From: Mesostigma viride
Taxonomy: Eukaryota; Streptophyta; Mesostigmatophyceae; Mesostigmatales; Mesostigmataceae
Length of the DNA: 64,000 nt
Direction of reading: 5' to 3'
Assembly: GCA_009746045.1 (NCBI GenBank)
Contig: RPFO01000253.1
Coordinates: forward strand, 4,658,332-4,722,331
Shown: piece by piece, positions 9,544 through 20,936 of the stretch
Numbering within the stretch: the first letter of the stretch is position 1
Layout of the letters: each line of letters starts with the position of its first letter
The notes under the pieces: generated by a model
Told to the model about the DNA's origin: nothing
Databases searched by the model: none
What the model saw: the letters and a program-made list of their open reading frames with translations, nothing else
Position numbers and translations under genes: made by a program

Positions 9544-11254
9544 ATGGATCCAGTGGGTGGAGATATGTCGCCTATACCTACCAATAATACTAATAATACT
9601 AATAATACTACTACTAACAACAATACTCGTGGTAACCGACGGGACTCCTTGGAAACGGTGCACCATCTCACTCCTCAAGGTAATCTGCGTACCTCACCTC
9701 CTTCTCTTACTACTGGTGGTCGCCGTCGTCCCTCACTTACCCCACCTACCTTTGAACAACGTGTCAGATTTAGTGATGACCCTTCTTTTACCTTGAACCA
9801 GGCCCCTGCCCCTTCTGCAACCTCGGTCCAACCCTCAACTCGGTCCTCACTCCCTGACAATGCTTCTAGGCCTTCTCCTCATCCTGTGCCTTCCATCCCT
9901 GCGTATAACACGGGTCGTACCTCTGCCCCTGTTGGCCCTTCTGGTCGCCCTAGTGCAGTTCCCTTTTATCCTCCTGCTTCTTGGTCCTACCCTGACACGG
10001 CCTACGAGGCTGCCCAGGTCCCTACCCGTGTGGCTGAGTTAGAAGTTAATAGTGATTTCAGCACCATGCCTCTAGATGACAGAAATTATGATCATTTTGC
10101 CTACTCCTCCCTTCGTGAACAATATACTGTTCCCTTCTCCTATGGGCACCAGCCTGAAACGGTGGCCCCTTCCAGACCCCTATCCAAAACCTTTCCTCTT
10201 CCTTCTTTCTATCCCTCGTATGTAGCAGTGGAAGACAGTGGTCCTATGGGTAAATCTGACCCTTCCAATCCCCCTAAGCCCCCTGCTCTTCCCCTCTTTG
10301 CTAACCTTCCCAAGTTGGATGTCAAGTCTACCCCTCAACAGTTTTTCACTTTTATTATGTTGCTTACCCAGAACACAGAGTCGTGGCAAAATCATAATAG
10401 ATGGCGTCTCTCTGATGCCGTATTAGTCCCTCACTATCTTACTACCTGTATTACCCTGAGCTTGCTAACCTCATTCAGTGTGAATCCTTGGCCTCTCATG
10501 CCTACCCTAACTCAGTAGCAGAATTGTTTAAGCGTTTAGAGAACCATTTAGTTCCTCCTGATGCAGATTGGCAGGATAGATTAGCCTTTGGTACTTTGCA
10601 GCAGGTACTAAATCGTTTAGGGAGTATATATGAAAGAATTTGATGCACAGATGGTACGAATTAGGATTTGTCGGGCGCAGAAGTACGTGCTCGTTTCCTA
10701 CAAGGCCTCAGTAGACCCTTATTACGTGAGGTAAAGCGCCAGTTCTCTGCCTACCGTTTTACTGATCTACCCCTCAAGCATGTGCGACAGCATCTCTTAC
10801 GAGTAGCAGATTTCTTCACCACCCTTCTCTTCCTACCCGTTCCCGTATTAAATTAGCCTTACCCCTGAGGAGGAGAACTCCTATGTAGAAGAATTAGACA
10901 TTTGTGTTACTGACCTTTCAGCTCTGGATGTCTCTCATATCACATGCTATCATTGTAAGGAAGTAGGTCATCTTAAACGTGAGTGCCCCAAGTTCCTTTC
11001 GGGTGCTCCCCCTCATCCCGATGCTCGCCCTCCTCGTACCCCTCAGCGTGCTCCTATTCGTCCCACTCCAGGACGCATTCCCTCAGCTACCCCTAGTAGG
11101 CTGAATGCTGTGCAGACAGGACCCTCAGGGTTCCCCTATGATAATCAGGCTCCTGCACCCTCTTCGCTCCCTCGTGACCCTCCAGCAGTGGCTTTTTCGC
11201 CAGGGTCTTCTTCGGGGTTAGTTCCTATGGATTTGGGGGGGGAGGGGGAACAGT
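9544..11254 (+). pseudogene. gag: gag polyprotein, frameshifted
   Basis: Opens at ATG 9544 with an Asn/Thr tract encoded by an AAT-ACT microsatellite, then a long Pro/Ser-rich region, intact to 10518. The capsid-like part continues in other frames: about 10455-10640 (ELANLIQCESLASHAY...), then about 10660-10850 (GAEVRARFLQGLSRPLLRE..., resembling the retrotransposon gag core W/F-x-LSRPL pattern). At least three single-base shifts separate the blocks. A CCHC zinc knuckle (C-x2-C-x4-H-x4-C, CYHCKEVGHLKREC) lies at 10945-10986, followed by a Pro/Arg-rich tail ending near 11254. This is the nucleic-acid-binding structural protein of the element. As read, it cannot be made as one chain. Confidence 0.82.
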
Positions 11255-11258
11255 AGGC

Positions 11259-11789
11259 CTGTCAGCCGGGGGTAACCTGGACAGGTCCTTAGATAGTACC
11301 CCAGATAATAATTTTTGCCTGCCTGTTTTTATAACTTCTGTAGGAGCTGAATCATCCCTACCACTACGTGTCCGTCCTCTTATGTTTTTGAATGGTGGCT
11401 TAACCGTTCCCCACACTGTTGTAGACCCCTTCTTGCATGCTGATGAACTTTTGAATGTCTCTGTGTTAGTGGATAGCGGTGCGGCTAGCTCCTTTGTGAG
11501 CGAGGCCCTAGTTAGGCGTTTAGGACTAGTCCCTATCCCTCACACCAAACCTGTCACTGTCCATTATGCTGACGGTCGCACCAGTCATTCCCCGGGTACG
11601 GTGTCCCTTCCCCTGGTCATACAAGGACGTACTGTCAACCTGACGGCCACTATAGGCCCTATCACTACCGCTGATGTATTACTAGGATTAGATTGGCACC
11701 AGGATAATAAGATTACTATTAATTATGATACCATGGTCATTGGTTTCCAGATAGCTCTTACTGGGTACCGGAACGTCATTATAGAGTAG
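11259..11789 (+). pseudogene. pol: pol, aspartic protease (retropepsin) segment
   Basis: The open frame covers 11382-11789 and plausibly extends upstream. The catalytic motif VDSGAASSFV is encoded at 11469-11498 (Asp codon 11472-11474). The C-terminal half carries DVLLGLDWHQDN, the ILG-hydrophobic-DW signature of Ty3/gypsy proteases. The frame ends at a TAG (11787-11789) and the next pol block is in another frame, so pol is broken here. The role is processing of Gag and Gag-Pol. Confidence 0.82.
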
Positions 11790-12316
11790 AAAATTTATCC
11801 TTGGTAGATGTTACTCCTCCTACACCTGTTGATCCTCCTGTAAGACCTATACCTGAAGTATTAATGTCCAACGATGAATTGCGATCTGAACTAAAGGAAT
11901 ATGGATATTTATTATGTATGTTCCTTCAGTTAGAAGTACAGGAGATACCTATCCCTAATAATAGTGTGGATATAGATGTGAACACAGTGGATACAATAGG
12001 GGTGGGATTTACTGAACACGAAATAGTAAGATATATGGCTGTGATAGATTCCTCCAAAGTTTTTGAAGAAAAGACTCCTTCTTATCCTCCTCCTCGTTCT
12101 GTTTTACACCGTGTAGTTATTAAGGACGGTGCAGTTCCTACGCACTCTCCGATGTATAGAATTATTGAATGGGCCCTACCGAGTTAAAGGAACTAAAACA
12201 GATTTTAGTGTCACTATTAGAAGCAGGATTGATAGAGCCTATAGTAACTCCCCCTACTCAGCTGGTGTCCTGTTAGTCCCTAAGCCAAATGGCAAGTTTC
12301 GTTTAGTTACTGATTA
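11790..12316 (+). pseudogene. pol: pol, N-terminal reverse transcriptase segment
   Basis: 11801-12187 encodes the linker and the start of RT (HRVVIKDGAVP..., the H-x-I/V-x-l-G-x-P entry common to Ty3 RTs). Two frame changes follow between about 12150 and 12240. The fingers motif YSAGVLLVPKPNGKFRLVTD (before YR) is then encoded up to 12316, where the pogo-like transposon interrupts the Tyr codon (TA duplication 12315-12316). The RT continues at 19813. Confidence 0.8.
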
Positions 12317-12330
12317 CAGGGGCAGCTCAC

Positions 12331-12545
12331 GTAGGTGGGACAGTGTCCCAACTCCGGTAGGTGGGACAAATTCAGCAAACTGGGACATGTTCAGGTGTCC
12401 CACCTAACTGAAATTATGTCCCACCTTGTCGAATTTGGAAAAGCATGGTGTCCCACCTACTGGCATTTGTGATACAGGTCTGTCTCACCTACCCGAACTT
12501 GAAGCTGTGTCCCACCTAACTGTATGTTTCTATGTGTCCCACCTT
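12331..12545 (+). repeat. left subterminal GTCCCACC motif cluster
   Basis: About nine copies of GTCCCACC or its complement GGTGGGAC spaced 20-35 bp apart (for example 12334, 12358, 12396, 12418, 12449, 12510, 12536). The first copies are inverted relative to the later ones. The right end has a matching cluster, which suggests transposase-binding sites. Confidence 0.75.
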
Positions 12546-12811
12546 TCTGAATGTAGTGGCTACGCACATATGGGCTCTATGTGTCATACTCCTACATATG
12601 TTATACATACATGTCCCTATTACTCCTATGGGGCATGCTACCTATTCTGCACGTTTGCTCATGGCGTAGGGACACTTGATCTGTGTGCAACCGATAATAC
12701 GCTGGAAATTAAATCAATCAAGTGCAAATATGGTACTTCTTGCAGATTTGTATGACAACATTGTTATTGTTATATGGTGCATGGGGGTGTAAGGTGATGG
12801 GGGTGGGGTTA

Positions 12812-12990
12812 GACCCCCCACCCCCACCCCACTTCACCGCACTTCACCCCACTTCACCCCACTTCACCCCACTTCACCCCACTTCACCCCACTTCCCACC
12901 CCCCCCCACCCCCACCCCCACCCCCACCCCCACCCCCACCCCACCCCCACCCCACCCCACCCCCACCCCACCCCCACCCCACCCCACCAT
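12812..12990 (+). repeat. (CACTTCACCC)n and (CCCCAC)n satellites
   Basis: About six CACTTCACCC units followed by CCCCCA repeats. ORFs read on both strands across it are repeat translations. Confidence 0.9.
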
Positions 12991-13859
12991 ATAACAACAA
13001 CATAACAACACCACGATAAGAAATGACATCGTGGTGCAGTCGCCACCGCCATCATCAAGGAGACAACCTGCGCAGGCCAGAAATCGGGAGAATCCGGGCA
13101 ATCATGTACAAGACAACAGGCTCCAGGTCAGTCAAGCGCTCGTACGTGCGAAACTTGATGACTGGGTCTGCAATCGCCATAATCCAAGTGATGCACATGT
13201 ACAACCACGTCATAACTCGGAAGCTTTGGATTAGGATCATAAAAGATTGACTCAAACAATTATCGTGCTAGCAAGCTGTGGGCAAGAGAATGCATCCATG
13301 GTTGTTGTAATGGTGTAAAAAGGGTGCCAGATTTTCAAGTAAGGAATCATGAATAACCATGCCGCACCTCATGGCCATGCATATACATGGTGGCAAAAAA
13401 TTTCACATCATCCACACGGCCATGTGTGTGCCTGCACGTGTATGGTTGTGAAAATTGACAGCATTTTTATTATGCACACGCCCACGTATGCATGATTGCC
13501 TATGACGTCCACGCAGGCATTAAAATTCACAAGGCCTCGCATTCGATCGTGCTTGCAAAAAACTGTCCATCAACACAATGCGCCTGGCCTGCAGCCTGCA
13601 TGTAGTGCATGGTTGCACAAAACAGAACTACATGAACACAATGAATGAATGCGCAAACGTTGTGCCCACACTTGCCCCAAACTGAACAACGCGGTTATAA
13701 TGCACATGGCCTCACATTTACTCATGCAAAAACCCTTTGAGCATCAGCACAATGGCCATCATGGGGAACCCAGCAACGGGATTCGTGATTGGAAGGATTC
13801 TGAATCACGCATAAATGTTCAGTCATATTTGCAAAGAACCGACATCGGGTTGACCTGAG
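12991..13859. other. transposon interior without recognised gene
   Basis: Contains a 37-bp segment (13063-13099, GCGCAGGCCAGAAATCGGG core) that recurs at 46976-47012 and, inverted, at about 50203-50243. Otherwise A/T- and ATGCATG-rich sequence with no convincing ORF. Confidence 0.5.
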
Positions 13860-14349
13860 CTGACGTCTGGTTCGCCCACAGACCACTCTTCGTCACTGGA
13901 ATTCCCTTCATTATCCTCAGAACTTAATTGGGCTCAGAGCTTGAACCAGCTGCGACGTGTAGAAACTGCCCCGGCTGCTTGGTCGGTAAGAAAATGCATT
14001 TCTGGTTGCGCACCAGCTTCCAAAACTTCTCCGAATCCCCGGAATCTGAAGACCCCCCGGAATCTGTTCTTGCCAAAACGGCCTCCGCTTCATTCCCTTG
14101 CCGGTTGTGAGTCTCAGAAGCCAAGGATGCAGAAGCTGGTTGTTCTTCCTGGATCACTGTAAGACCTGAAGGCGATGCCTTGGTACTCATGTCCTCATCA
14201 TTTGTAGAGGACGCTAGGTCTGGGGTGGAGATCAACTCATCATCAACATCAACGCTGGGCTGGACCATCACCGGTGTAGAGGCCCCGGAAGCTGCCTCAT
14301 AAGCAGCCTCCGAATCTGCCTCTGAACCATGATGAAGCGCTTTATCCAT
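13828..14349 (-). CDS. acidic Ser/Glu-rich ORF, possibly frameshifted, unrecognised
   Basis: From the ATG at 14349 the frame runs 141 codons to a TAA at 13924. Composition is Ser/Glu/Asp/Ala-rich (SGGSSDSGDSEKFWKLVRNQ) with no repeats. Just beyond the stop another frame continues in the same style (SEDNEGNSSDEEWSVGEPD) to a TGA near 13828. A single base shift or a short intron around 13930 is therefore likely. Divergent to the transposase, it could be a second transposon gene or the N-terminal part of another protein. No family is recognised. Confidence 0.45.
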
Positions 14350-14569
14350 CGTTTCAAGAAGAAAAACAAGCTATATGTACCGCTGCTCACGTAGTGTAAG
14401 TATTTATGCAGTTAACGATACTTGATAATAAAGCCACGTCGAATTATATACAATACGTATGTATGTGCGGTGTAGTGAAATATTGGTCTTGGTAGTGATA
14501 TGTGACCACTTGTGTGTCAGTGTTTCGATTAGTGGCGATATGCCGCCAAATGTGGCGGTGTGGCACTTT

Positions 14570-15360
14570 TTTTGGTAAAATGTGGCGGTGCCACCCTATT
14601 TGACAAGGCCCCCAAGAAGCCACAAATTGGCCGTGCTGTTCTACTTTCTAGTTTCGTTTCGCCACAGAGTGGCCGTGCCTGAAGTTCACTCTAGTACAGG
14701 TTACGCCACAATTGGCAGTGTCAGCCGAACTTCCGGCCGGCGTTCCGCCACGAATCTCCCTTTAGAAAAGTGCAACAGTGCATACCGCTAGATACCGCTT
14801 AGTGCATGTTAGTAGCGCCAAGTGGCCCGCTGCATGGCCGCTGGACAGGCTGGGCACTGAGCAGTGACTACCGTAGTGAGCTAGACCGGTGCAGTGTGCA
14901 GTGAGCTAGGTAGAATCGAATTACAAGAATCAACCAAAGTCTTGTCCAATCAAAATCATCGTCTTCGGAGCAGTATCTTAGAGACGACAGTATCCTCGAA
15001 TCCATCGTCGAGAATGGGGACCGAATCATTGCGACAACGATATAAAAAAGTACGAAAAGGTACGCAAAAGTACGAACACAAACGAGCAAGTGCGGCGAAA
15101 TGCGTCGCACTGAGGATTAATCTACAGTACATGGGCGGCCGGCAGGCAGAGACCCGCCCTGTATACTCAGCCAGTACGGCGCCGCGCCGCGCCGACCCCG
15201 CCGTTCTACTTGGTTGGCAGGCTTTGCTGCACCAATGAATGGTTGGAAAGCCAGCCCGCCACACGTGGCCGTGCCAAGCCCAATTTTAATTGGCTTAAAG
15301 CCACACATTGGCCGAGTCAACGGAAGTTTTTGTAGTTCAAAACGCCACAAGTGGCCTAGC
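14570..15360. promoter_or_regulatory. array of GCCACA-TGGC palindromic motifs
   Basis: Six related motifs of the form GCCACAnnTGGCCGTG occur at about 14618, 14661, 14703, 15260, 15300 and 15340. Each is an imperfect palindrome. They lie between the minus ORF (ATG 14349) and the transposase ORF (16.1 kb), a position suited to a shared regulatory or transposase-binding region. Binding is inference. Confidence 0.45.
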
Positions 15361-15589
15361 GCCACTAGCAACAAAAACCTTAATCGAATCACTGTTGTGT
15401 GTGTACACAGTACAGTACACCGCCTCACGGGTACGTGGGCTGTTCCCGCACCACGTGGAAGTGGGACGTTTGCGTACTACGTAGCCGTGAAAGTGGGTCG
15501 GTTCGCGTACCACTTAGCCGTGAAAGTGGGACGGTTCGCGTACCACGTAGCCGTGGAAGTGGGCTGTATGCGCCTGTGGGACGGTCTCA

Positions 15590-15860
15590 ACCACAATCTG
15601 AGTACGTGGAACAGGTGCCCCACCTTGCCGCGTAGGTGGGACAGTCCCATCCAAAATCTGAGTACGTACGTGGAACATGTGCCCCACCTTGCTGCGTAGG
15701 TGGAACAGTCCCATCCAAAATCTGAGTACGTGGAACAGGTGCCCCACCTTGCTGCGTTGGGTTGCTGCGTTGGTGGGACTGGCTCTTCCAAAATCTGAGT
15801 ACGTGGAACAGGTGGCCCACCTTGCTGCGTTGGTCGGTGGGCTGTCGCATCCACAATAAA
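15590..15860 (+). repeat. tandem repeat of 60-75 bp carrying the subterminal motif
   Basis: Four tandem copies of a unit containing GTGCCCCACCTTGCTGCGTA, GGTGGGAC, CAGTCCCATCCAAAATCTGA and GTACGTGGAACAG. The GCCCCACC / GGTGGGAC cores match the motif clustered at the two ends of the transposon. Confidence 0.8.
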
Positions 15861-16095
15861 CGTACATCAGTATACGTGGCACTGTAGGCGCCCCACCTTA
15901 TGAATTCCCCTTATGCCGGCGTAAATGGTGTAAGGAGGTGAGAGAGCTCGAGGTACACGCTGGCTACGTACGTTGGCACGTGACTTTTGTTAGAGAGTGC
16001 TAGTCAGCTGCATCAGTTAATGATCAATTAACTAATTATTGGACACGTGACTGCATCCGTGGTCTGAGGTCTCTAACTACATACGGTGAGCCGCT

Positions 16096-17510
16096 ATGGC
16101 GAGCGGCTCAGGCGAGCCGGAGTGCAGTCCATCATCCGCAGGGCCAGCTGTCGGCGGCTCGGGTGATGCCCCGGCCCGCAGGTCTGGACCTGCAAGCGTT
16201 CTTGGGCCGCATGTCACCGAGCTGGACGAGGGAAAAGCAACTACGACAGGCAGGGCTGACCACGGCATCAGATGCGGGGCTGGTAAACTCCGACAAACCA
16301 GCTGACATTAAGGGCGAAAAAGTAAGCCGTGCGCCGCGAGATGAAATTACGTTCAGGGATGTGCGCACCAAGCGGAAGATTCTGGACGCCTTTCACGATA
16401 GCGGATTGTCGCAGCGCCAATTAATCTGCAAAACTAGCGACCCCCCCATCCCGATTTCAACCTTCAACCGCATGCTCACAGAGGAGGCGGCCATCAAGGC
16501 TGCAGCAGACAACCCCAAGCTAGCGGGGAAGAAGTGCCCAAGTCCGCGTGTCAGAAACCCGACTACGGCCAAGTTTCCCTTGGTGGAGAAAGAGGACGTG
16601 GCCACTGAGATTCGCGAGTATCGGAGCAAGGGGTACATGGTCAACCGCGCGCTTGTGCGCGCAAGTTTATTTCCATCATAATTGTCGGTATTTTTCCTGC
16701 TGCGCGCATTTTGTACATGTCGCACTAGTTTGCTGAGTTTCGATTGTTTCATGAGTATGCAGCCCGGCCCCGTGAGAATTTGACGTGGAAGAGCCGAAAG
16801 TATGTAATGGTCTTCTTCGTTGCATGCAGCCAAATGATGCAGCGTAACCACCCAGCAACGGGTGATCATGAATGAAGGGTTGGAAACTAGCAGTCTTGCT
16901 CATTCCTTGGCGATATCCCAGCTGCCCCCCCTTGATTTGAAAGATATATTGCTCATGATGCAGGGCAATGTCACGAGATCATCAGTTGGGCTTAAGCAGC
17001 TACCTGCACCAAAGAAACCTTTTTTGCTGCCTAAAATGTTCTCCCGTTGTCCTGTTTTAATATTTGTTTGTGCAATGCATGTTGTGCAGAACATGATGTT
17101 CAAGTCCATGCGCAAGCTTAACCCCGAGAACGCGAAAGTTTTCGTGTGCAGCGACGGCTTCTTGACCAAGTTTCGGCTCAGGCACGGCTTCACAACCCGC
17201 CTTCCCACCAATGTGAAGTCCCAGGCACGCTCAGCTGAGGAGAAGATGGCGATCATGGAAGGGTTCGTCGAGAGGGTGCAAGGCTACATCGTGTCCATGC
17301 CTCACAAGGGCAGCGCGGACCATCCGGTCAACGAATTCGACGAGGTGTGGGGCAACTTCCCATCGTGGCTCAGATGGTGCTTCGATGAAACTCCCGCAAC
17401 TTTCAACAACCTTGCGAGAGAGACGTGGGACGAGAAGGGGAAAAAGGAGGTGTGGGTGGCAGGCCAGGCGGGTTCAGCATCGGACAAACGCTGGTGCAGT
17501 GATTGAGATG
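16096..17510 (+). CDS. pogo/Tigger-like transposase (5' and catalytic-start exons)
   Basis: 16163-16681 encodes a psq-type helix-turn-helix (KRKILDAFHDSGLSQRQLIC, about residues 72-91) followed by a CENP-B/Tc5-like second helix-turn-helix region (FPLVEKEDVATEIREYRSKG). After a likely intron ending GTGCAG at about 17090, the next exon encodes SDGFLTKFRLRHGF, the CENPB DNA-binding box, then WLRWCFDETPATFNN, matching the first DDE Asp context (N-x-DET). A frame change near 17500 precedes a Lys/Ala-rich stretch. It would cut and reinsert the element at TA sites by binding its termini. The later catalytic acids were not identified, so activity is doubtful. The exact start (16096 or 16163, different frames) is uncertain. 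Confidence 0.7.
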
Positions 17511-18004
17511 AGGCTGGCGGACGAGAGGCGCAAGAAGGATGAAGATGAGGCACGCGAAAAGAAAGCGTCGCGGAAGGGGGGGATAGGCGAGGTGGGGTCA
17601 GTGAAGGCACCCAACAAGGCGGGGGCAAGCAAGAAGGCTGGAGCAGTGAAGGCAACCGGGGACAAGGCCGGATGTGGGGCAGCTGACGTGGTGGGAAGGG
17701 GGCGCCGGGGGGCAGCCGACCAGGTGGGGGCAGCAGGGGTCGGCAACCCAGCCGCGGGAGCACCACCACCAACGGATCAGGCCACCCGCCCAGCCAAGAA
17801 AAAGTCCAAGCCTTCTCTCCCTCCTCTCGAGCTTCCGCCACAGCGCACTGTGGCAAAGCATGCCGAGGTGCTGACAACGGCGGACTGGGCCAAATACCAG
17901 GTTTTCACCTTGTATGGTGACGGCCTGACGCACACGGAAACCCTGACCCACAGGACCCGTATGCAAAGAAATATGACAACCACTGACGCATGGTGGTCAA
18001 GTTA
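17511..18004 (+). CDS. Lys/Ala-rich continuation of the transposase region
   Basis: The open frame continues with charged EMRLADERRKKDEDEAREKK, a Gly/Ala/Pro-rich linker, then KHAEVLTTADWAKYQVFTLY, to a stop at 18003. It is probably the C-terminal or an additional exon of the transposase gene. An alternative is a separate gene. No domain was recognised. Confidence 0.4.
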
Positions 18005-18193
18005 GTATCGTTGCATGGGTTGGCTCCAAGATATACTGGACCATTTATGTGACAAGAATGTACACTCTGTATGTAACTCTGCAAACCCATGCCATGTGTG
18101 ACTAGGTAGCATGCAGTACATATGTCTACCGCACACATGCGACAGGTCACGTCGGCATGATCAAATGGGCCAACATATTAGTAGGCGTATGAG

Positions 18194-18760
18194 CACACAC
18201 ACATCACACATCACACATCACACATCACACATCACACACATGCACACACACACACACACATCACACATCACACATCACACATCACACATCACACATCACA
18301 CATCACACATCACACATCACACACACACACATCACACATCACACATCACACATCACACACACACACACACACACACACATCACACATCACACATCACACA
18401 TCACACATCACACATCACACATCACACGTACACACACACACATCACACATCACACATCACACATCACACGTCACACATCACACATCACACATCACACATC
18501 ACACATCACACATCACACATCACACATCACACATCACACATCACACATCACACATCACACATCACACATCACACACACACATCACACATCACACATCACA
18601 CATCACACATCACACATCACACATCACACATCACACATCACACATCACACATCACACATCACACATCACACATCACACATCACACATCACACATCACACA
18701 TCACACATCACACATCACACATCACACATCACACATCACGCGTACGTCACACATCACACA

Positions 18761-18792
<32 letters not shown>

Positions 18793-18995
18793 CACACATC
18801 ACACATCACACACATCACACATCACACACATCACACATCACACATCACACATCACACACATCACACATCACACATCACACATCACACATCACACATCACA
18901 CATCCCACACATCACACATCACACATCACACATCACACATCACACATCACACATCACACATCACACATCACACATCACACATCACACATCACGCG
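18194..18995 (+). repeat. (CACACAT)n heptamer satellite
   Basis: About 800 bp of ACACATC repeats with (CA)n patches. The long His/Thr ORF across it is a repeat translation. It probably lies in an intron of the transposon. Confidence 0.95.
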
Positions 18996-19049
18996 TACGT
19001 CACACGTACATATGCACTGTCACACGCACACGCACCACAACACATGGAC

Positions 19050-19151
19050 GCAACCCCCCCCCCCCCCCAACCACCCCCCCCCCCCACGTACCGCCGCCGC
19101 CGCCGCCACCACCACCACCACAACAACCACCACCACCACCACCACCACCAT
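19050..19151 (+). repeat. poly-C, (CGC)n and (CCA)n tracts
   Basis: Runs of C followed by CCGCCGCCG and CCACCACCA triplets. Confidence 0.9.
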
Positions 19152-19218
19152 TGTACTTCGCATTTGTAATGCATGATTATGGTGTGTGGTTGTGTGTCTT
19201 GGCACGTTTCTTATGTGC

Positions 19219-19317
19219 AGGTACCCTAAACAGGATGAGCAGAAGCGCACGGAAAGGGTGAAGCAAACGTTTGTGATCGCTGACTACGGAGTCGCATGGT
19301 GCCTTGTTGCGATGTAG
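19219..19317 (+). CDS. possible terminal exon of the pogo-like element
   Basis: After an acceptor-like TGTGCAG (about 19220), an open block reads ...GAAAGGGTGAAGCAAACG..., encoding RVKQTFVIADYGVAWCLVAM and a stop near 19317. It is short, but composition is protein-like and it follows the satellite-filled intron. Assignment is tentative. Confidence 0.3.
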   Translation, partial: RYPKQDEQKRTERVKQTFVIADYGVAWCLVAM

Positions 19318-19556
19318 ACTTTTCCCTGTGGGCCCAACTGCCCTTCATGATTTTAATATCTGGCCATCATGTTGTTAACGGAGGTATTAGGGTTGCGTCA
19401 TTAATAATCGCACCCGCCTGCCGTATTTCTGGCACACCTTGAATAGGCTAGGTAGGGCTTGCCGTGACCTTTCCGGCACAGTTTATATAGCACTGGAACG
19501 AGTGCAGTATAGCTGAAACTAGCGCATTATAGGTGTTACACATCCATGCCACACAA

Positions 19557-19795
19557 CTCGGTGGGACATGTCCCACCAACCTGTGTTTTGTATGTGTATG
19601 AACATGTGTCCCACCTACATGTAATTGAAAATTTGCCTGTCCCACCGACCTGAATTTTGAACATGTAACTGTCCCACCACACTGAATTTTGAAAGCTACC
19701 CTGTCCCACTTACATGAATACCTGAAAGATGGCTGATCCACGTACCTGAACCTGGTGTCTCTCCTAGGTGAAAAGTGTCCCACTTGCGTCCCACC
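19557..19795 (+). repeat. right subterminal GTCCCACC motif cluster
   Basis: About nine GTCCCACC-type motifs, several followed by a CCTGAATTTTGAA-like spacer, next to the right terminal inverted repeat and mirroring the left cluster. Confidence 0.75.
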
Positions 19796-19812
19796 TACGT
19801 GAGCTGCCCCTG

Positions 19813-20625
19813 TACAGGAAGTTAAATGATATCACTGTGAAGTCTAAATACCCTCTACCTCGTATTGATGATACATTTAATAAGGTTAAAGGTTCTACCT
19901 GTTTCACTGTACTGGATTGTGCGGATGGTTTTTGGCAACTGCGTATAGCGCCTGAGGATTGTCATAAAACCGCCTTTGCCACCCCTTTTGGTCATTATCA
20001 GTTTAGAGTAGCGGCTATGGGACTCTGTAATTCTCCTGCCTCGTTTCAAATGTTGATGAATGAAGTGCTTAGACCTGTTATGGGTAACTCTCACCTTCCC
20101 CAAGTGTCCTCTGATTTAAAAGATCCTTCCTTCTCCTCAGTGTTTCTTTAGCTGAGCACGATCGATCGTTCTTGTGCTCAGGCCTACCTAGATGACATCC
20201 TTATTTACTCCCCTGATTTTGAAACGCACCTACGTGATTTAAAGAAAGTCTTAGAAATAATGTCTGAAAATTCCTTGTGGGCTCGCCGTGCTGAAGTTCG
20301 TTCTGGTAGGAGTGTACCATTTTTGGGACATGTTTTGTCTGATGCCGGTGTCGCTACCGACCCGGATAAAACTAAGTCAATTCAGGATTGGCCTACCCCT
20401 ACCGACGTTAAAAGTGTACGTAGTTTCCTAGGGATTGCCTCCTACTATAGGCGTTTTATCCCTCGTTTCGCAACTATAGCAGCCCCTATCAGTCATTTAT
20501 TAAAGAAAGATATCCCCTTTATCTGGAGTAGTGAGTGTCAGTCTGCTTTTCAGTGTTTAAAATCCCTACTCCTCTCTCCTCCCGTACTCATCCTACCCGA
20601 TACTACCAAACCCTTTGTGGTATAG
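19813..20625 (+). pseudogene. pol: pol, reverse transcriptase palm segment
   Basis: RT resumes after the pogo-like insertion with KLNDITVKSKYPLPRIDD, then FTVLDCADGFWQLRI (first catalytic Asp), KTAFATPFGHYQFRVAAMGL, and the catalytic AYLDDILIYS (YLDD codons 20185-20196). The thumb and connection (FLGHVLSDAGV, SYYRRFIPRFA) follow. An in-frame TAG at 20149-20151 precedes YLDD, and a frameshift at about 20622 breaks the join to RNase H. It would copy element RNA to DNA. As read it is not functional. Confidence 0.9.
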
Positions 20626-20936
20626 CTACAGACGCTAGTAAGGTAGCTATAGGGGGCGTCCTTCTCCAGGATCAGGGTCAGGGCTTACAGCCAATTGAGT
20701 ATATCTCTAGGACAATGCTCCCCGCAGAGCGTAACTATCCTGTACACCAGCAGGAACTCTTAGCTGTGGTGTATTGTTGCCACGCGTGGCAGCACTTTCT
20801 TAAAGGTGCCCAATTTGATGTTTGTCTGAATGAACCCTGAAAGATAGATCCGTATAGATTAGTTATACAAACGGACCATCGTCCCCTTACCCATCTTCTC
20901 TCCCAACCCAACCTTACCCCTCGTCAAGCGCGCTGG
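20626..20936 (+). pseudogene. pol: pol, RNase H segment
   Basis: Encodes ATDASKVAIGGVLLQ (first catalytic Asp of the Ty3-type RNase H), the ERNYPVHQQELLAVVYCCHA helix with the catalytic Glu, and IQTDHRPLTHLL with the next Asp. An in-frame TGA at 20838-20840 interrupts it. The frame then continues directly into the integrase ORF. Confidence 0.88.

Larger units (their letters stand above)
12317..19812 (+). mobile_element. pogo/Tigger-like DNA transposon, 7.5 kb, inserted in RT
   Basis: Perfect 25-bp terminal inverted repeats: 12317-12341 begins CAGGGGCAGCTCACGTAGG, and 19788-19812 is its reverse complement. They are flanked by TA (12315-12316 and 19813-19814). A TA duplication and CAG termini fit the Tc1/mariner-pogo group, as does the transposase at 16163-17510 with psq and CENP-B type helix-turn-helix regions. 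Removal of the element plus one TA (7498 bp) rejoins the RT codon exactly. Both ends carry clusters of GTCCCACC motifs. At 7.5 kb it is large for the group because of internal satellites. Confidence 0.9.

Noticed and set aside
16015-16055. LINE family 1 3' end in the pogo-like element (TTAACTAATTATTGGACACG then TGACTGCATCC)
   Set aside because: Resemblance to the CACGTGACTGCGTCACGTG stem and TTAA tail is partial, and there is no further LINE sequence or target duplication.
18111-19169. 352-codon His/Thr/Ser ORF
   Set aside because: Translation of the (CACACAT)n satellite.
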